Part shown: positions 18,828 through 27,179 of the stretch, in pieces
Layout: every line of letters begins with the position of its first letter
Numbering within the stretch: position 1 is the stretch's first letter
Source of the DNA: Maridesulfovibrio sp.
GTDB taxonomy: Bacteria; Desulfobacterota; Desulfovibrionia; Desulfovibrionales; Desulfovibrionaceae
DNA length: 64,000 bases
Reading direction: 5' to 3'
Assembly: GCF_963677005.1 (NCBI RefSeq)
Contig: NZ_OY781616.1
Span: 3,830,501 to 3,894,500 of the forward strand
Translations under genes and position numbers: made by a program
The notes under the pieces: generated by a model
Database searches by the model: none
Told to the model about the DNA's origin: nothing
The model's input: only the letters and a program-made list of their open reading frames with translations

Positions 18828-19538
18828 CTAGCTGCCGCTTTTTATTTTGATTTCAATATCACCTGGAACAAACCCCTTGAGCTGGCGGAGCATTGCGGTG
18901 ATTCCTGCTGAAAGGATATCGGATACGAATGGGTTGAATCCCAGTTCACTGCCGTTGCAGGTTACGCTCATGCTTCCGGCCTTGGCCTGACAGCCGGAAA
19001 CACGGGCCTTTCCGGCAATGATGTCGGCCACGAAATCCATGCAGAATTCCCTTCCGCAGGCTCCGCAGTTGAGTCCCGGCAGAATAAAGCCTTTTTCCAG
19101 TACAAGGTCGGCAAGTTTTTCTATCTCCGCCGGGGACGGGGGTGTCTCGCGGGTGCAGGCAGGCATTTGTTTCAAGGCAAGTTCCGGGTAGAACTCCTTG
19201 TCATCGTTGTCCTCGCGGACCATAATTATCCTGGGAAGCCAGCCTACTTTGTTGCCGCCTTCCATGACTATCACGTCCACATCCATCAGCGGAATCATGT
19301 CCTGCACAGTACGCTCCGCAGCCCATGAGACAAAAGACTGGGAAGGGGAGTATGCTGCTACTGCGGAGGCAATCGCTTTGTACTCTTCCGTGTCGGCTCC
19401 TTCGATTCCGTCGAATCCGTGGTGTGAATGTTTGACCACGCCGACCTTCAGTCCCCGGTCGGTAAGGCATTTGACCAACGCCAGTCCGACAGTTGTTTTT
19501 CCGGTTTTCTTTTTTCCGACAATGGAGATAGCTTTCAT
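18828..19538 (-). CDS. mobB: MobB-like GTP-binding protein with C-terminal cysteine cluster
   Basis: This 236-residue protein starts with the MobB P-loop IVGKKKTGKTTVGLAL and continues with VGVVKHSHHGFD and DVIVMEGGNKVGWLPRI, as in molybdopterin-guanine dinucleotide biosynthesis adaptor proteins. Beyond the usual MobB length, the C-terminal third contains CGACGREFCMDF followed by a further Cys (VSGCQAK). This is the spacing of a 4Fe-4S or metal-binding module. The start ATG 19538 has AGGA six bases upstream; a longer frame lacks a site. It heads the Mo-cofactor operon, about 95 bases after argB. Confidence 0.85.
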   Translation of the reverse strand: MKAISIVGKKKTGKTTVGLALVKCLTDRGLKVGVVKHSHHGFDGIEGADTEEYKAIASAVAAYSPSQSFVSWAAERTVQDMIPLMDVDVIVMEGGNKVGWLPRIIMVREDNDDKEFYPELALKQMPACTRETPPSPAEIEKLADLVLEKGFILPGLNCGACGREFCMDFVADIIAGKARVSGCQAKAGSMSVTCNGSELGFNPFVSDILSAGITAMLRQLKGFVPGDIEIKIKSGS

Positions 19539-19633
19539 ATTTTTTCCTGCTGCCTGTTCTGGAAATTTAAATATTACAAAGGTTGGGTCGGTACGGGGGC
19601 TGCTTATCGCGGACATGCCCGGACCGAACCTTG

Positions 19634-20518
19634 TTACGCGGTCACTTCCGTTCCGATCCCGCTTTTGGTGAAAAGTTCCAGCAGAACACAGTTTTCCACC
19701 CTTCCGTCTATGATGTGCGCTTTTTCCACTCCGCTGTGGACAGCCTCAAGACAGCAGCTGAGTTTCGGGATCATGCCACCTGTTGCAACACCGTTGTCTA
19801 TAGCCTCAGCGGCCTCGCGGCAGGTCATGGATGAAATGAGATTCTTATCGGCGTCCAGCAATCCCTGCACATCGGTCAGCAGGTGCAGTCTTTTGGCATT
19901 CATTGCCGCAGCAACCGATCCGGCGACCGAGTCGGCATTTATATTATATGTAGCGCCTTCCTCATCCACTCCTACCGGAGCAATAACCGGGATGAATCCT
20001 TCGGCCAGCAGGGACTTGATCAGTGTCGTATTTACCTCTGTAACCTCGCCGACCTTGCCCAGGTCAATTATTTCCGGGACCCGTGCTTCCGACTCCACCA
20101 CCAGTTCTTTCTGTTCGGCCTTGAGGAGCATGCCGTCCTTTCCGGAAAGTCCCACTGCCTTGCCGCCGTTCAGGTTGATCAGGTTTACGATCTGTTTGTT
20201 CACCTGTCCTACCAGCACCATTTCCACAACGTCCATGGTCGCGGCATCGGTAACCCGGTATCCGCTTTTGAACTGGCTGTCGATGTTCAGCGCACTGAGC
20301 ATTTTCTGGATCTGCGGACCGCCGCCGTGGACTACAACCGGGTTGATTCCGATATATTTAAGGAGGATTATGTTCAGAGCAAAGGCTCGCTTCAGCGTCT
20401 CATCGATCATGGCGTTCCCGCCGTATTTTATGACAATGGTTTCGCCGTAGAATTCCTTGATATAGGGCAGTGCCTCAATCAGAAGCTTGGCCTTTGTTAT
20501 ATCTCTTTCCATGTCCAT
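19634..20518 (-). CDS. argB: acetylglutamate kinase
   Basis: This 294-residue kinase phosphorylates N-acetyl-L-glutamate in the second step of arginine synthesis. It shows the amino-acid-kinase glycine loop [18 protein letters not shown], the conserved [15 protein letters not shown] and the C-terminal [14 protein letters not shown]. The N-terminal extension ([18 protein letters not shown]) is typical of arginine-sensitive hexameric ArgB. AGGAG lies ten bases before the ATG. The arginine made here also feeds the polyamine operon at 32614-38058. Confidence 0.96.
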   Translation of the reverse strand: MDMERDITKAKLLIEALPYIKEFYGETIVIKYGGNAMIDETLKRAFALNIILLKYIGINPVVVHGGGPQIQKMLSALNIDSQFKSGYRVTDAATMDVVEMVLVGQVNKQIVNLINLNGGKAVGLSGKDGMLLKAEQKELVVESEARVPEIIDLGKVGEVTEVNTTLIKSLLAEGFIPVIAPVGVDEEGATYNINADSVAGSVAAAMNAKRLHLLTDVQGLLDADKNLISSMTCREAAEAIDNGVATGGMIPKLSCCLEAVHSGVEKAHIIDGRVENCVLLELFTKSGIGTEVTA

Positions 20519-20630
20519 TTATTTTGATCTCCTGGAGTTTGTTGTGCCGGAGTACCGGCCGGTCTTTAGCTATAATTTAAAACAGGCCGAAGGGAAACCC
20601 CATGGTCACGGGCCGCTCAGGAACAAAAAG

Positions 20631-20664
20631 AGGGCCGTGCAGACTTTCAAGTCTGCACGGCCCC
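20631..20664 (-). terminator. terminator of the 6S RNA gene
   Basis: On the minus strand a perfect 15-bp stem (GGGCCGTGCAGACTT with AAGTCTGCACGGCCC) with a two-base loop is followed by TCTTTTTG. It lies upstream of argB and so ends a transcript arriving from about 20850. Confidence 0.9.
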
Positions 20665-20848
20665 TGCTTTAATGAGGAATGGAAAGTGAATATATGTTAA
20701 CCTGTGGAGAGCAGGCACCGAAGCCTTTGTCCTCAGGATTTTGCAGTATGAAACCAAGCTGCTGAGATAACAGATTAACCAGTGTCTCTTGTGGTATGAA
20801 TTAACGCATGCACTTGTAATAGACCCTGCAAAGTTACTGCAAAAAAAA
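20665..20848 (-). ncRNA. ssrS: 6S RNA (approximate ends)
   Basis: The minus strand carries TTCATACCACAAGA at about 20788-20801. This 14-base stretch is identical to the E. coli 6S RNA central-bubble region where product RNA synthesis starts. It is followed by a hairpin (CTCAGCAG ... CTGCAAAATCCTGAG) and a small AGGCTTCGGTGCCT hairpin. It has the expected length of about 180 bases and ends at a strong terminator. 6S RNA binds sigma-70 RNA polymerase holoenzyme by mimicking an open promoter and is abundant in stationary phase. The 5' end is set only by analogy. No protein frame competes here. Confidence 0.8.
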
Positions 20849-20904
20849 TAAGCAGGGGGGCGTGTATGCTCTCTGTTTTCTCTCAACATGTGTTGTTTAT
20901 GCAT

Positions 20905-21667
20905 AGCTCCGGGGCCTTTTCGGTGGCAGGCGATAGGAAATGGTGGCGGTGGTGCCGTGTCTGCTTTTCCGAAGTGGGAGCCAGGACCGTGTCTGGTCGT
21001 GGTGCATAAACTGTTCTCGGTTCTATCTGTTTCTTAGTCCTTTTTCCGCTTGAGTAGGCAGGGGATGTGGTGGGTCCTGCATGATCAAGCAGTTTATCGG
21101 TCAGAGTGTTTTCGTCATTTGCCCCAAGGGGTTCCCCTGCCTGTGTGGGGCAGGCAGGGGAAGGGAGTGGTTTGGGTGCATGTATAGTTAAAAGCGGTTG
21201 TTGTTTTTTGTGGTTAGTGATTGCTCATACAAATATAACCAAAGAGATCGTTTGGCAAGAGGAAAGTTATATTAAATCAAATTTTTGTTTGTATTGATGT
21301 TTTTTATTTTTCTTGGTTTTGATGTTTTTATGTGTTATTTTGATGTGTTAAGTTGCGTGTCGTCATGATGAGGTCTGAGGTTGGCAGTCTTGATGTAGAA
21401 TCTGAAAACGTAATTGCTGGCGGAGCAAAACAGGTCTTCGTTTTTGATATAGCTATATGTTTGTTCAGGTGTTCGGTAAAATTGATTGAACGGTCATATA
21501 GTTATAATTGCTGGGTAAAAAATTGTAGAAAGGCTTTTAAACCGGTGGAGGCTTATGGTTGGCCATGATCAAACCATACCGGCGGCGAGACTGTTTTATC
21601 TAATACTCTTGTATGGAGGAAGAATATTGATTAATAGAAAAAAGAAGATGGGGATGAGTGTTCCCCA
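20905..21667. other. long intergenic region, largely unexplained
   Basis: About 760 bases lie between the 6S RNA and the PilZ gene. A 12-bp perfect hairpin (21132-21143 with 21151-21162, loop TGTGGGG) stands out, without a T run on either side. From about 21190 the sequence is strongly AT-rich. No credible coding frame, tRNA or known riboswitch was recognised. Confidence 0.5.
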
Positions 21668-21688
21668 ATGAATTTACGGAGCTTGCTG

Positions 21689-22045
21689 ATGGTCCAGAAT
21701 AAGAGACGCAGGACAAGAGTCACTGCCGGATTTACCGTGATGCTGCACAAGGACGGGGTTGATTCTGACGCTGAAACCCGCAACCTGAGTCTTACCGGCC
21801 TGCTGTGTGAACCTGTGGAAGGTTTTGAGGTGGATGATGCCTGCGAAGTGTCCATTACCCTGTCCGAAGAAGTTTTTATCAAGGTCAGTGCCAGGATTGT
21901 CCGGGCGGATGAATCCGGACTGGCTGTGAACTTCAATTCCATGGACGAGAACAGTTTTACGCACCTGCGCAGGCTGATTCAGTTCAACGCTCCCGATGCG
22001 GACGCTATAGACAGCGAGCTTACTTCTCCCGCTTTTGATTCCTGA
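21689..22045 (+). CDS. PilZ domain protein
   Basis: This 118-residue single-domain PilZ protein likely binds cyclic di-GMP. It shows the arginine-rich first motif QNKRRRTRV near the N-terminus and the second motif TRNLSLTGLL (D/N-x-S-x-x-G). Such proteins transmit c-di-GMP levels to motility, adhesion or surface targets. The start is set at ATG 21689, because CGGAG lies seven bases upstream; the ATG at 21668 has no comparable site. It stands alone and converges on a small minus-strand gene whose end overlaps it by 26 bases. Confidence 0.85.
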   Translation: MVQNKRRRTRVTAGFTVMLHKDGVDSDAETRNLSLTGLLCEPVEGFEVDDACEVSITLSEEVFIKVSARIVRADESGLAVNFNSMDENSFTHLRRLIQFNAPDADAIDSELTSPAFDS

Positions 22046-22205
22046 TGGTCGGAATGCACAGGGTTGCGGGTCTGAAAAGGCAACATTCGTAGGCCCTGGC
22101 TATTTTGCGGGCTTTTGGTGAGGGAATGCCGCAGTCCATTAGTCTGCAGTAGATGTGGAGCGGATTGAAAATGTGCTCCATGAATGCTTTAAAACCGACT
22201 TTCAT
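22020..22205 (-). CDS. small conserved-type protein of unknown function
   Basis: This 61-residue basic protein begins MKVGFKAFMEHIFNPLHIYC and continues with RLMDCGIPSPKARKIARAYE. The start FKAF...H.FNPLH.YCRL...G resembles very short proteins I associate with Desulfovibrio genomes. GGAAAG lies five bases before the ATG. It contains no membrane segment and five cysteines. Its 3' end overlaps the PilZ gene end tail-to-tail. The function is unknown, and the family recognition is from memory only. Confidence 0.6.
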   Translation of the reverse strand: MKVGFKAFMEHIFNPLHIYCRLMDCGIPSPKARKIARAYECCLFRPATLCIPTIRNQKREK

Positions 22206-22316
22206 TATCTTTCCAAAATATTTTTATGCTGAGCAGGCATCGGCCGTATGCTCGTGGCTGCGCCAAATGATCACGGATCGGGCGTACCGTCAATTATTGG
22301 GGGTACAATACGTTTA

Positions 22317-23492
22317 TCATGCCGGTTCAGCTTCGAATCCTCTCAGAAATTTCAAAGTTACCGCAAATATTACCACTGCTACCGCGGCTCCGGCATAGTA
22401 GACCGCATTGAGGCCCATACCGGCATAGACAAGTCCCATCATCAGCGGGGCTATGGTCTGTCCGACTCTGAGCAGCATGCCGTTTACGGACATGAATACG
22501 GCCCTTTGCTCCATGGGGGCTATTGCGGTCAGCATGGACATTGAGTTCGGCAGGTTAAGGCCCTGGCCGAGGCCGAAGAAACATACCGGGATAATGCACC
22601 AGAGGGCGGAATGGCCGGTAGGGAGCATGATCATGGCGGTTCCGTAGGCCAGCGCCGAAATGGCGATCATGGTAGGCTGGGACATTATGCGCGCCAGTCT
22701 GCCCATCTGGGAGGCCGCGATGGCGGTTATGAAGGATGCGCTGGAAATAACCGCCCCGATGACCACAGGTGATGATGCGAATTTCGAATGCAGAAGGATC
22801 GGGAGGTAGGTGATTATCGGTCCGTAAAGGATGATGAAGGTCAGGAGCGTTATGATGAAAAGTGAGAGAACCTCCTGCCTTTTCATGCCCTCAATGGCGG
22901 AACTGAGGTATTTGCGCATGTTTCCTTCCGATTTCGGTTCCGGATTATTGAGCCTGAAGGCCACAATCCAGGCAAGCGGCAGGGCCGAAAGCGCAAGCAG
23001 AAAGGGCGCCCGCCAGCTTATCTGGGCCAGTATTCCGCCTATGGCCGGGAAAATAGCAGTTCCCATGCTCAGAACCCCGGCGTTGAGCCCCATTGCCTTG
23101 ATCCGGTCTCTCCCGTTGAAGAGATCACCGATAATGGTCAGGTTGATGACCCCTATCGCCGACGCTCCTACCCCCTGAATCAGCCGGAGCAGAAGAAGCG
23201 TGTTGTAGTCGGAAGCAAAGAAGCAGGCGGTCCCGGAGATACCGAAAAGTACAAGAGCTGGAACCAGGATTTTCTTCCGGCCCAGCCTGTCCGCAAAGAT
23301 TCCTGCCAGCGGGGAGAAGATGATTCCCGGAAGTGTGAAAACCGTGAAAATGAGTCCTACATTTGAGGCTGAGATATCGAATCTTTTTATCAGCAGCGGC
23401 AGGGCCGGAATTATGCTCGATACGCCCATGATGGCCATCAGCGTAACGGTGAATACAATCTGTAGATTTTTATTTTTATGCAAAGCAGTCAT
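22317..23492 (-). CDS. MFS transporter
   Basis: This 391-residue major facilitator has about 12 hydrophobic segments. The inter-helix motif between TM2 and TM3 reads GIFADRLGRKKILV, and LIQGVGASAIGVINLTII lies near TM4. It is typical of drug-H+ antiporter group 1 exporters (12 TM). The start is ATG 23492, with AAGGA ten bases upstream; an earlier in-frame TTG at 23516 is less likely. The substrate is unknown. It is divergent to the potassium channel gene. Confidence 0.88.
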   Translation of the reverse strand: MTALHKNKNLQIVFTVTLMAIMGVSSIIPALPLLIKRFDISASNVGLIFTVFTLPGIIFSPLAGIFADRLGRKKILVPALVLFGISGTACFFASDYNTLLLLRLIQGVGASAIGVINLTIIGDLFNGRDRIKAMGLNAGVLSMGTAIFPAIGGILAQISWRAPFLLALSALPLAWIVAFRLNNPEPKSEGNMRKYLSSAIEGMKRQEVLSLFIITLLTFIILYGPIITYLPILLHSKFASSPVVIGAVISSASFITAIAASQMGRLARIMSQPTMIAISALAYGTAMIMLPTGHSALWCIIPVCFFGLGQGLNLPNSMSMLTAIAPMEQRAVFMSVNGMLLRVGQTIAPLMMGLVYAGMGLNAVYYAGAAVAVVIFAVTLKFLRGFEAEPA

Positions 23493-23630
23493 CAGTGGCA
23501 GGTCCTTTTGTAGCAATTTGAATCCCGCACGCTACGCCCTATCGCATTGCTTCGCAACCTCAGCGAGCCCCGTCCGGCTGTCATGGGAAAAGTGGTGGAA
23601 TTAAAGGCTCATGTCGGTTAATGATGGCTC

Positions 23631-24344
23631 ATGTTCAGATTATACCGCATATTCAAGTACAGTCCTGCCAAGTTTACCGTTCTGCTCGGTTTTCTGGTCC
23701 TGCAGATATTCATCAGTCCTATTGCCGGTGATTCCAGGGTGTTGCAGCAGGTTCTGTATTTTTACACTTATCTGGTGCTCATCTCGGCTGTAACCGCAAT
23801 AATTTCGGACCGGCGCAAACTTTATGCATATTTCAGCCTGTACGCCGCATCCCTGCTAAGTTCGGTTATGTTTTTTCACAGCAAACATCTGTTCTGGCTT
23901 TCAGTGAGCGAAGGGGCGGATATGCTCATGCTCTGCATTGCCGTGTGGGGAATTCAGCGGTTCATGTCCCGGCAGCGCAGGGTTACGCAGGATCTTATCT
24001 CCGGGGCCATCTGCATCTACATGCTGGCAGGGATGATCTGGGCGGATGCCTATTCGCAGTGCGAAATATACCGCCGGGGCTCATTTTCCGGCCTTGATCC
24101 GGAGTCAGGCATTTTCGCCATACGCAATGCCCTGACCTACTTCAGCTATGTCACCATGCTCACTGTCGGGTATGGGGACATAATGCCCGTCTCATTCATG
24201 GCCCGATCTCTTGCCGTTCTGCAGGGGATTTTCGGGCAGATGTATCTGGCAGTGTTTATTGCCGGAATTCTGGGGACATTCATCTCCCAGCACAATGCAG
24301 GCAGCAGTGATAATAATCAATCCGGGCATTCAGGTCCTGACTGA
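23631..24344 (+). CDS. two-pore-helix type potassium channel
   Basis: This 237-residue inner-membrane protein has about six hydrophobic helices. Near the C-terminus the pore loop carries the K+ selectivity filter TVGYGDI between the last two helices (about residues 178-186), so it belongs to the Ion_trans_2 class. No cytoplasmic RCK or nucleotide-binding domain follows, so gating cannot be predicted. No strong ribosome site is seen before the ATG, so the start is tentative. It converges with the minus-strand gene ending at 24361. Confidence 0.85.
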   Translation: MFRLYRIFKYSPAKFTVLLGFLVLQIFISPIAGDSRVLQQVLYFYTYLVLISAVTAIISDRRKLYAYFSLYAASLLSSVMFFHSKHLFWLSVSEGADMLMLCIAVWGIQRFMSRQRRVTQDLISGAICIYMLAGMIWADAYSQCEIYRRGSFSGLDPESGIFAIRNALTYFSYVTMLTVGYGDIMPVSFMARSLAVLQGIFGQMYLAVFIAGILGTFISQHNAGSSDNNQSGHSGPD

Positions 24345-24360
24345 TGTCAGGCGGAGGTTA

Positions 24361-25530
24361 TCAGGCCTCCGTATCGAAATAGGGCCAGTCATCCGGATGC
24401 TGTTGAGCGGAGTAGCGCTGTGCAGCCTTTTCCGGATTGCCACTTGTTTCGTACCCGCTGGATATTTTTTCAAATTCAGCAACCGTCAGTTGCGTCTGGG
24501 CCTGTTGCGGGCCTGCCAAAAGGGATACTGCTACTCCTTCTTCTGTCTGCGCATTCTGTCCCTGCGGCTGAAGGTCGGTTTTGCCTTCTTTGACCAGAAC
24601 AGCCCTGTTTGTGAGTTTTCCGAATTCCTCAAGAAATCTGTCCGAGCGTTCGCGCATGTACATGGAGAAACTGTCTCTTTTGCGCTTGTTCTGAGTGGTG
24701 AGCCGGTCTATCTGCTCCTGGGTGATCGAATCATCTTCAGACAGCTTGCGGATATCCTCAAGGACCTTGTCGTCTTCCTCGTAGTTGCGGTCGTCACTGT
24801 TGAACATCCTCGGCAGGGCGTATTCCGATGCCGAATGGGTAACACTGGCGGCATCCTCGGAGTATCTGTTCTGACCGGCATTTTCCAGTTTTCCCTTTGC
24901 ATGTGCCGCAGCGCCGGTACGAACCGAATTGATTGTCTCGGTCATGTCCCGGTCGGAGAATGCTGCAACTTCGCTTCTGGCCGTGGAAAGAGCTTTTTTG
25001 GCTATGTCCAGAAGAGTCAGGTCCTCACTCATTTTTCCGTTTTCTTCGAGCTTGAACAGGGCTCCGTCGTCGTCCAGAAAAGAGAGTGATTCTGTAAGAT
25101 TGTTCCAGAATTTGTCCTCGGCGCTTTTGGCCAGGCTCTGTACTCTGTTTACCAGCTTGGTGCTGTCCCCGCTGAAAAATTTATCGATAAGCTTTTTGGC
25201 GTTTTTGAAGTCCTGTCCTTCAATAGCCTTGGAAAGAAGTTTGATATGCTCATCGTATTCTGCCGAAGTTTTGCCTCCAAGCAGGGCATCATTCTTGTCG
25301 AATATTTTGTGAAGTCCGTCCTGCAGATACTTGGAAGATTCATTTATGGCCTTCTCAATCCTGAAATTCAGGTTGTCCTGAGACAATCCGTTGCTCGGAG
25401 TAAATTCCATGTTTTTGACGTCAGGCTTTATTTTGTTTTCCTGGCCTTCGGGGGTGGACTGGTTGCCGGACAGGTTGAATCTGCTCATGGTCTGTTGCGG
25501 TGCGAAGCCGCCTGCTGAAGAAATTCTCAT
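24361..25530 (-). CDS. orphan helix-rich protein of unknown function
   Basis: This 389-residue soluble protein has no signal peptide or membrane segment. The N-terminus (MRISSAGGFAPQQTMSRFNL) is followed by long predicted helices rich in Lys, Glu, Asp and Ser. One segment is charged and coil-like (EEDDKVLEDIRKLSEDDSIT ... TTQNKRKRDSFSMYMRERSD), and the tail is Gln-rich. GGGAG precedes ATG 25530 by seven bases. I recognise no family. The general look (disordered Gln/Ser start, helical middle, no enzyme motifs) recalls secreted or flagellar-type structural proteins, but this is only an impression. Confidence 0.7.
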   Translation of the reverse strand: MRISSAGGFAPQQTMSRFNLSGNQSTPEGQENKIKPDVKNMEFTPSNGLSQDNLNFRIEKAINESSKYLQDGLHKIFDKNDALLGGKTSAEYDEHIKLLSKAIEGQDFKNAKKLIDKFFSGDSTKLVNRVQSLAKSAEDKFWNNLTESLSFLDDDGALFKLEENGKMSEDLTLLDIAKKALSTARSEVAAFSDRDMTETINSVRTGAAAHAKGKLENAGQNRYSEDAASVTHSASEYALPRMFNSDDRNYEEDDKVLEDIRKLSEDDSITQEQIDRLTTQNKRKRDSFSMYMRERSDRFLEEFGKLTNRAVLVKEGKTDLQPQGQNAQTEEGVAVSLLAGPQQAQTQLTVAEFEKISSGYETSGNPEKAAQRYSAQQHPDDWPYFDTEA

Positions 25531-25545
25531 TATTTTCTCCCGATT

Positions 25546-25659
25546 AATACCGCATCCGGCTTGTTCCTGTAATTGCGGATGCGCATATCCAGCCCTGCCG
25601 GTTAACATTTGACAGCAGGCGGTTGTCCACAAAAATAATCCATCCGATGATGCGGTATT
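25546..25659. repeat. long-range inverted repeat at the promoter of the orphan gene
   Basis: AATACCGCATC (25546-25556) and its exact complement GATGCGGTATT (25649-25659) flank 92 bases just upstream of the start at 25530. The near arm sits against the ribosome-binding site. It could be a protein site pair or RNA stem. The rest of the interval to 25883 is AT-rich with nothing recognised. Confidence 0.5.
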
Positions 25660-25883
25660 GTTTTTATAATCGGCGCGCCTTTAGAAAACTTTATGCTTGT
25701 AGTTATAAATTTATAGTTTAAAATAACTGATGCATTGGCGTCTTGTTTATTGAATTTACTTATGCATGGCGCGGAAGCCTGATGTGGGGAATTCATAAGA
25801 GGTAGGCCAAGTGGCTCAAGTTGGAAATTAACAGTGTGACGTATGATCTTATGCCTTGAGGGTGGCACGGTCCGGGGATCAAA

Positions 25884-25928
25884 AAAATCCCTGAGGCAGG
25901 AATACTTGATTCATGCCTCAGGGATTTT
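25884..25928 (-). terminator. terminator of the rplU-rpmA-obg-proB cluster
   Basis: A perfect 15-bp stem (AAAATCCCTGAGGCA with TGCCTCAGGGATTTT) has a 15-base loop. On the minus strand it runs into seven Ts, about 110 bases after proB. Confidence 0.93.
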
Positions 25929-26036
25929 GAGAGTCCGTATGATTGCCGGATGAGAAATTATCCCGGCAGAATGGTCTGGCATGGGTCGGAGAATCAGCCC
26001 CAACCGATATGCCGGAAGTGGAAAATATAGAGTCGG

Positions 26037-27179
26037 TTAGAGTGCGGCGTCGAGCAGCAGATTGTCCCGGTGGATTGCTTCCGGATAGGGGCATTTTCCG
26101 AGGATGGATTCTATTTCTCCGGATTTGGAGCCCATGATCCTGTTCATGTCTTTGGCTCCGTAGCAGGTCAGCCCGACGGCAAGTGCGCGGCCGTCCTGGC
26201 TGACGACACGGACAAGCTCACCGGCCTTGAAATCTCCTTCCACACCGGTAATTCCGGCAGGCAGCAGACTTTTGCCCCCGGACATGAGAGCCTTTTCTGC
26301 ACCGCTGTCGATAACCAGATCGCCGGCGGGGTCGCAGTGATAGGCCAGCCAGTACTTGCGGCGGGAAATCGATTTTTCGTCCGGAACGATCCAGGTGCCG
26401 CATTCTTCTCCGTTGAATACCCGCTCTATTACCATGCGTTCCCTGCCGGAGAGAATGAGGGTGGGTACTCCTAGCTGGGCCGCACGGTGGGCGGCGCGCA
26501 TCTTGGAAAACATGCCGCCTGAACCTACAGCGGTCTTTCCATCACACATGGCATCAAGATCGAGATCGTGGATATTATCTATGCAGGAAAGAGGTCTGGC
26601 GTCCGGGTTCTGATCGGGGTTGCTGTCGTAGACCCCGTTTGCGGAGGTCAGGTTGATGAAAAGATCGGCTTCGACAACGTTCAGGATCAGGCTGGCGAGG
26701 GTGTCGTTGTCACCGAACTCCAGTTCCTGAACCGCCACGGTATCGTTTTCGTTGATGATGGGGATTACCCGCCATTCCAGCAGCCGGGACAGGGTGTTAC
26801 GGGCGTTCAGGAAACGCGCGCGGTGTCTGAGGTCATCGCGGGTGAGCAGCACCTGCGATGTGATCAGGCCGAAACGGCGGAACGTTTCATCGTATTCGTG
26901 CATGAGCCGGGACTGGCCTATGGCCGAGGCCGCCTGCCTTGCCGGAAGATCGTCCAGTCTGGCATCGCCGGGCAGTGAATTGCGTCCCGCTGCGACCGCA
27001 CCGGACGAAACAAGCACGATATCCACCCCGCGTTCATGCAGAGTAGCCAACTGGTCTGCCAGACGGCAGATAAGGCCGAGGTTGATGCCTTCTGAGGTGG
27101 TCAGCACGGCGCTGCCTATCTTGACCACGATCCTTTTGGCATTTTTCAGCGTATTAATCCTGTTCCCGATCCTGTTCAT
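26037..27179 (-). CDS. proB: glutamate 5-kinase
   Basis: This 380-residue enzyme makes gamma-glutamyl phosphate, the first step of proline synthesis. The amino-acid kinase domain (about 12-265) has IVVKIGSAVLT, LVSSGAVAAGR, IINENDTVAV and the conserved GTGGM-like GSGGMFSKMRAA. A C-terminal PUA domain (about 290-370) is present as in E. coli ProB. The start overlaps the obg stop by 26 bases, so translation is coupled. The obg-proB pairing is common in bacteria. Confidence 0.96.
   Translation of the reverse strand: MNRIGNRINTLKNAKRIVVKIGSAVLTTSEGINLGLICRLADQLATLHERGVDIVLVSSGAVAAGRNSLPGDARLDDLPARQAASAIGQSRLMHEYDETFRRFGLITSQVLLTRDDLRHRARFLNARNTLSRLLEWRVIPIINENDTVAVQELEFGDNDTLASLILNVVEADLFINLTSANGVYDSNPDQNPDARPLSCIDNIHDLDLDAMCDGKTAVGSGGMFSKMRAAHRAAQLGVPTLILSGRERMVIERVFNGEECGTWIVPDEKSISRRKYWLAYHCDPAGDLVIDSGAEKALMSGGKSLLPAGITGVEGDFKAGELVRVVSQDGRALAVGLTCYGAKDMNRIMGSKSGEIESILGKCPYPEAIHRDNLLLDAAL

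Noticed and set aside
21132..21162. 12-bp hairpin as a rho-independent terminator
   Set aside because: No T run follows on either strand, so it is listed only as unexplained structure.
21360..21667. c-di-GMP riboswitch upstream of the PilZ gene
   Set aside because: The expected GGACGCAAAGC-type conserved core is absent.
25602..25868. 88-codon minus-strand frame between the orphan gene and proB
   Set aside because: No ribosome site, no family resemblance, and it crosses the inverted repeat and upstream region of the orphan gene.
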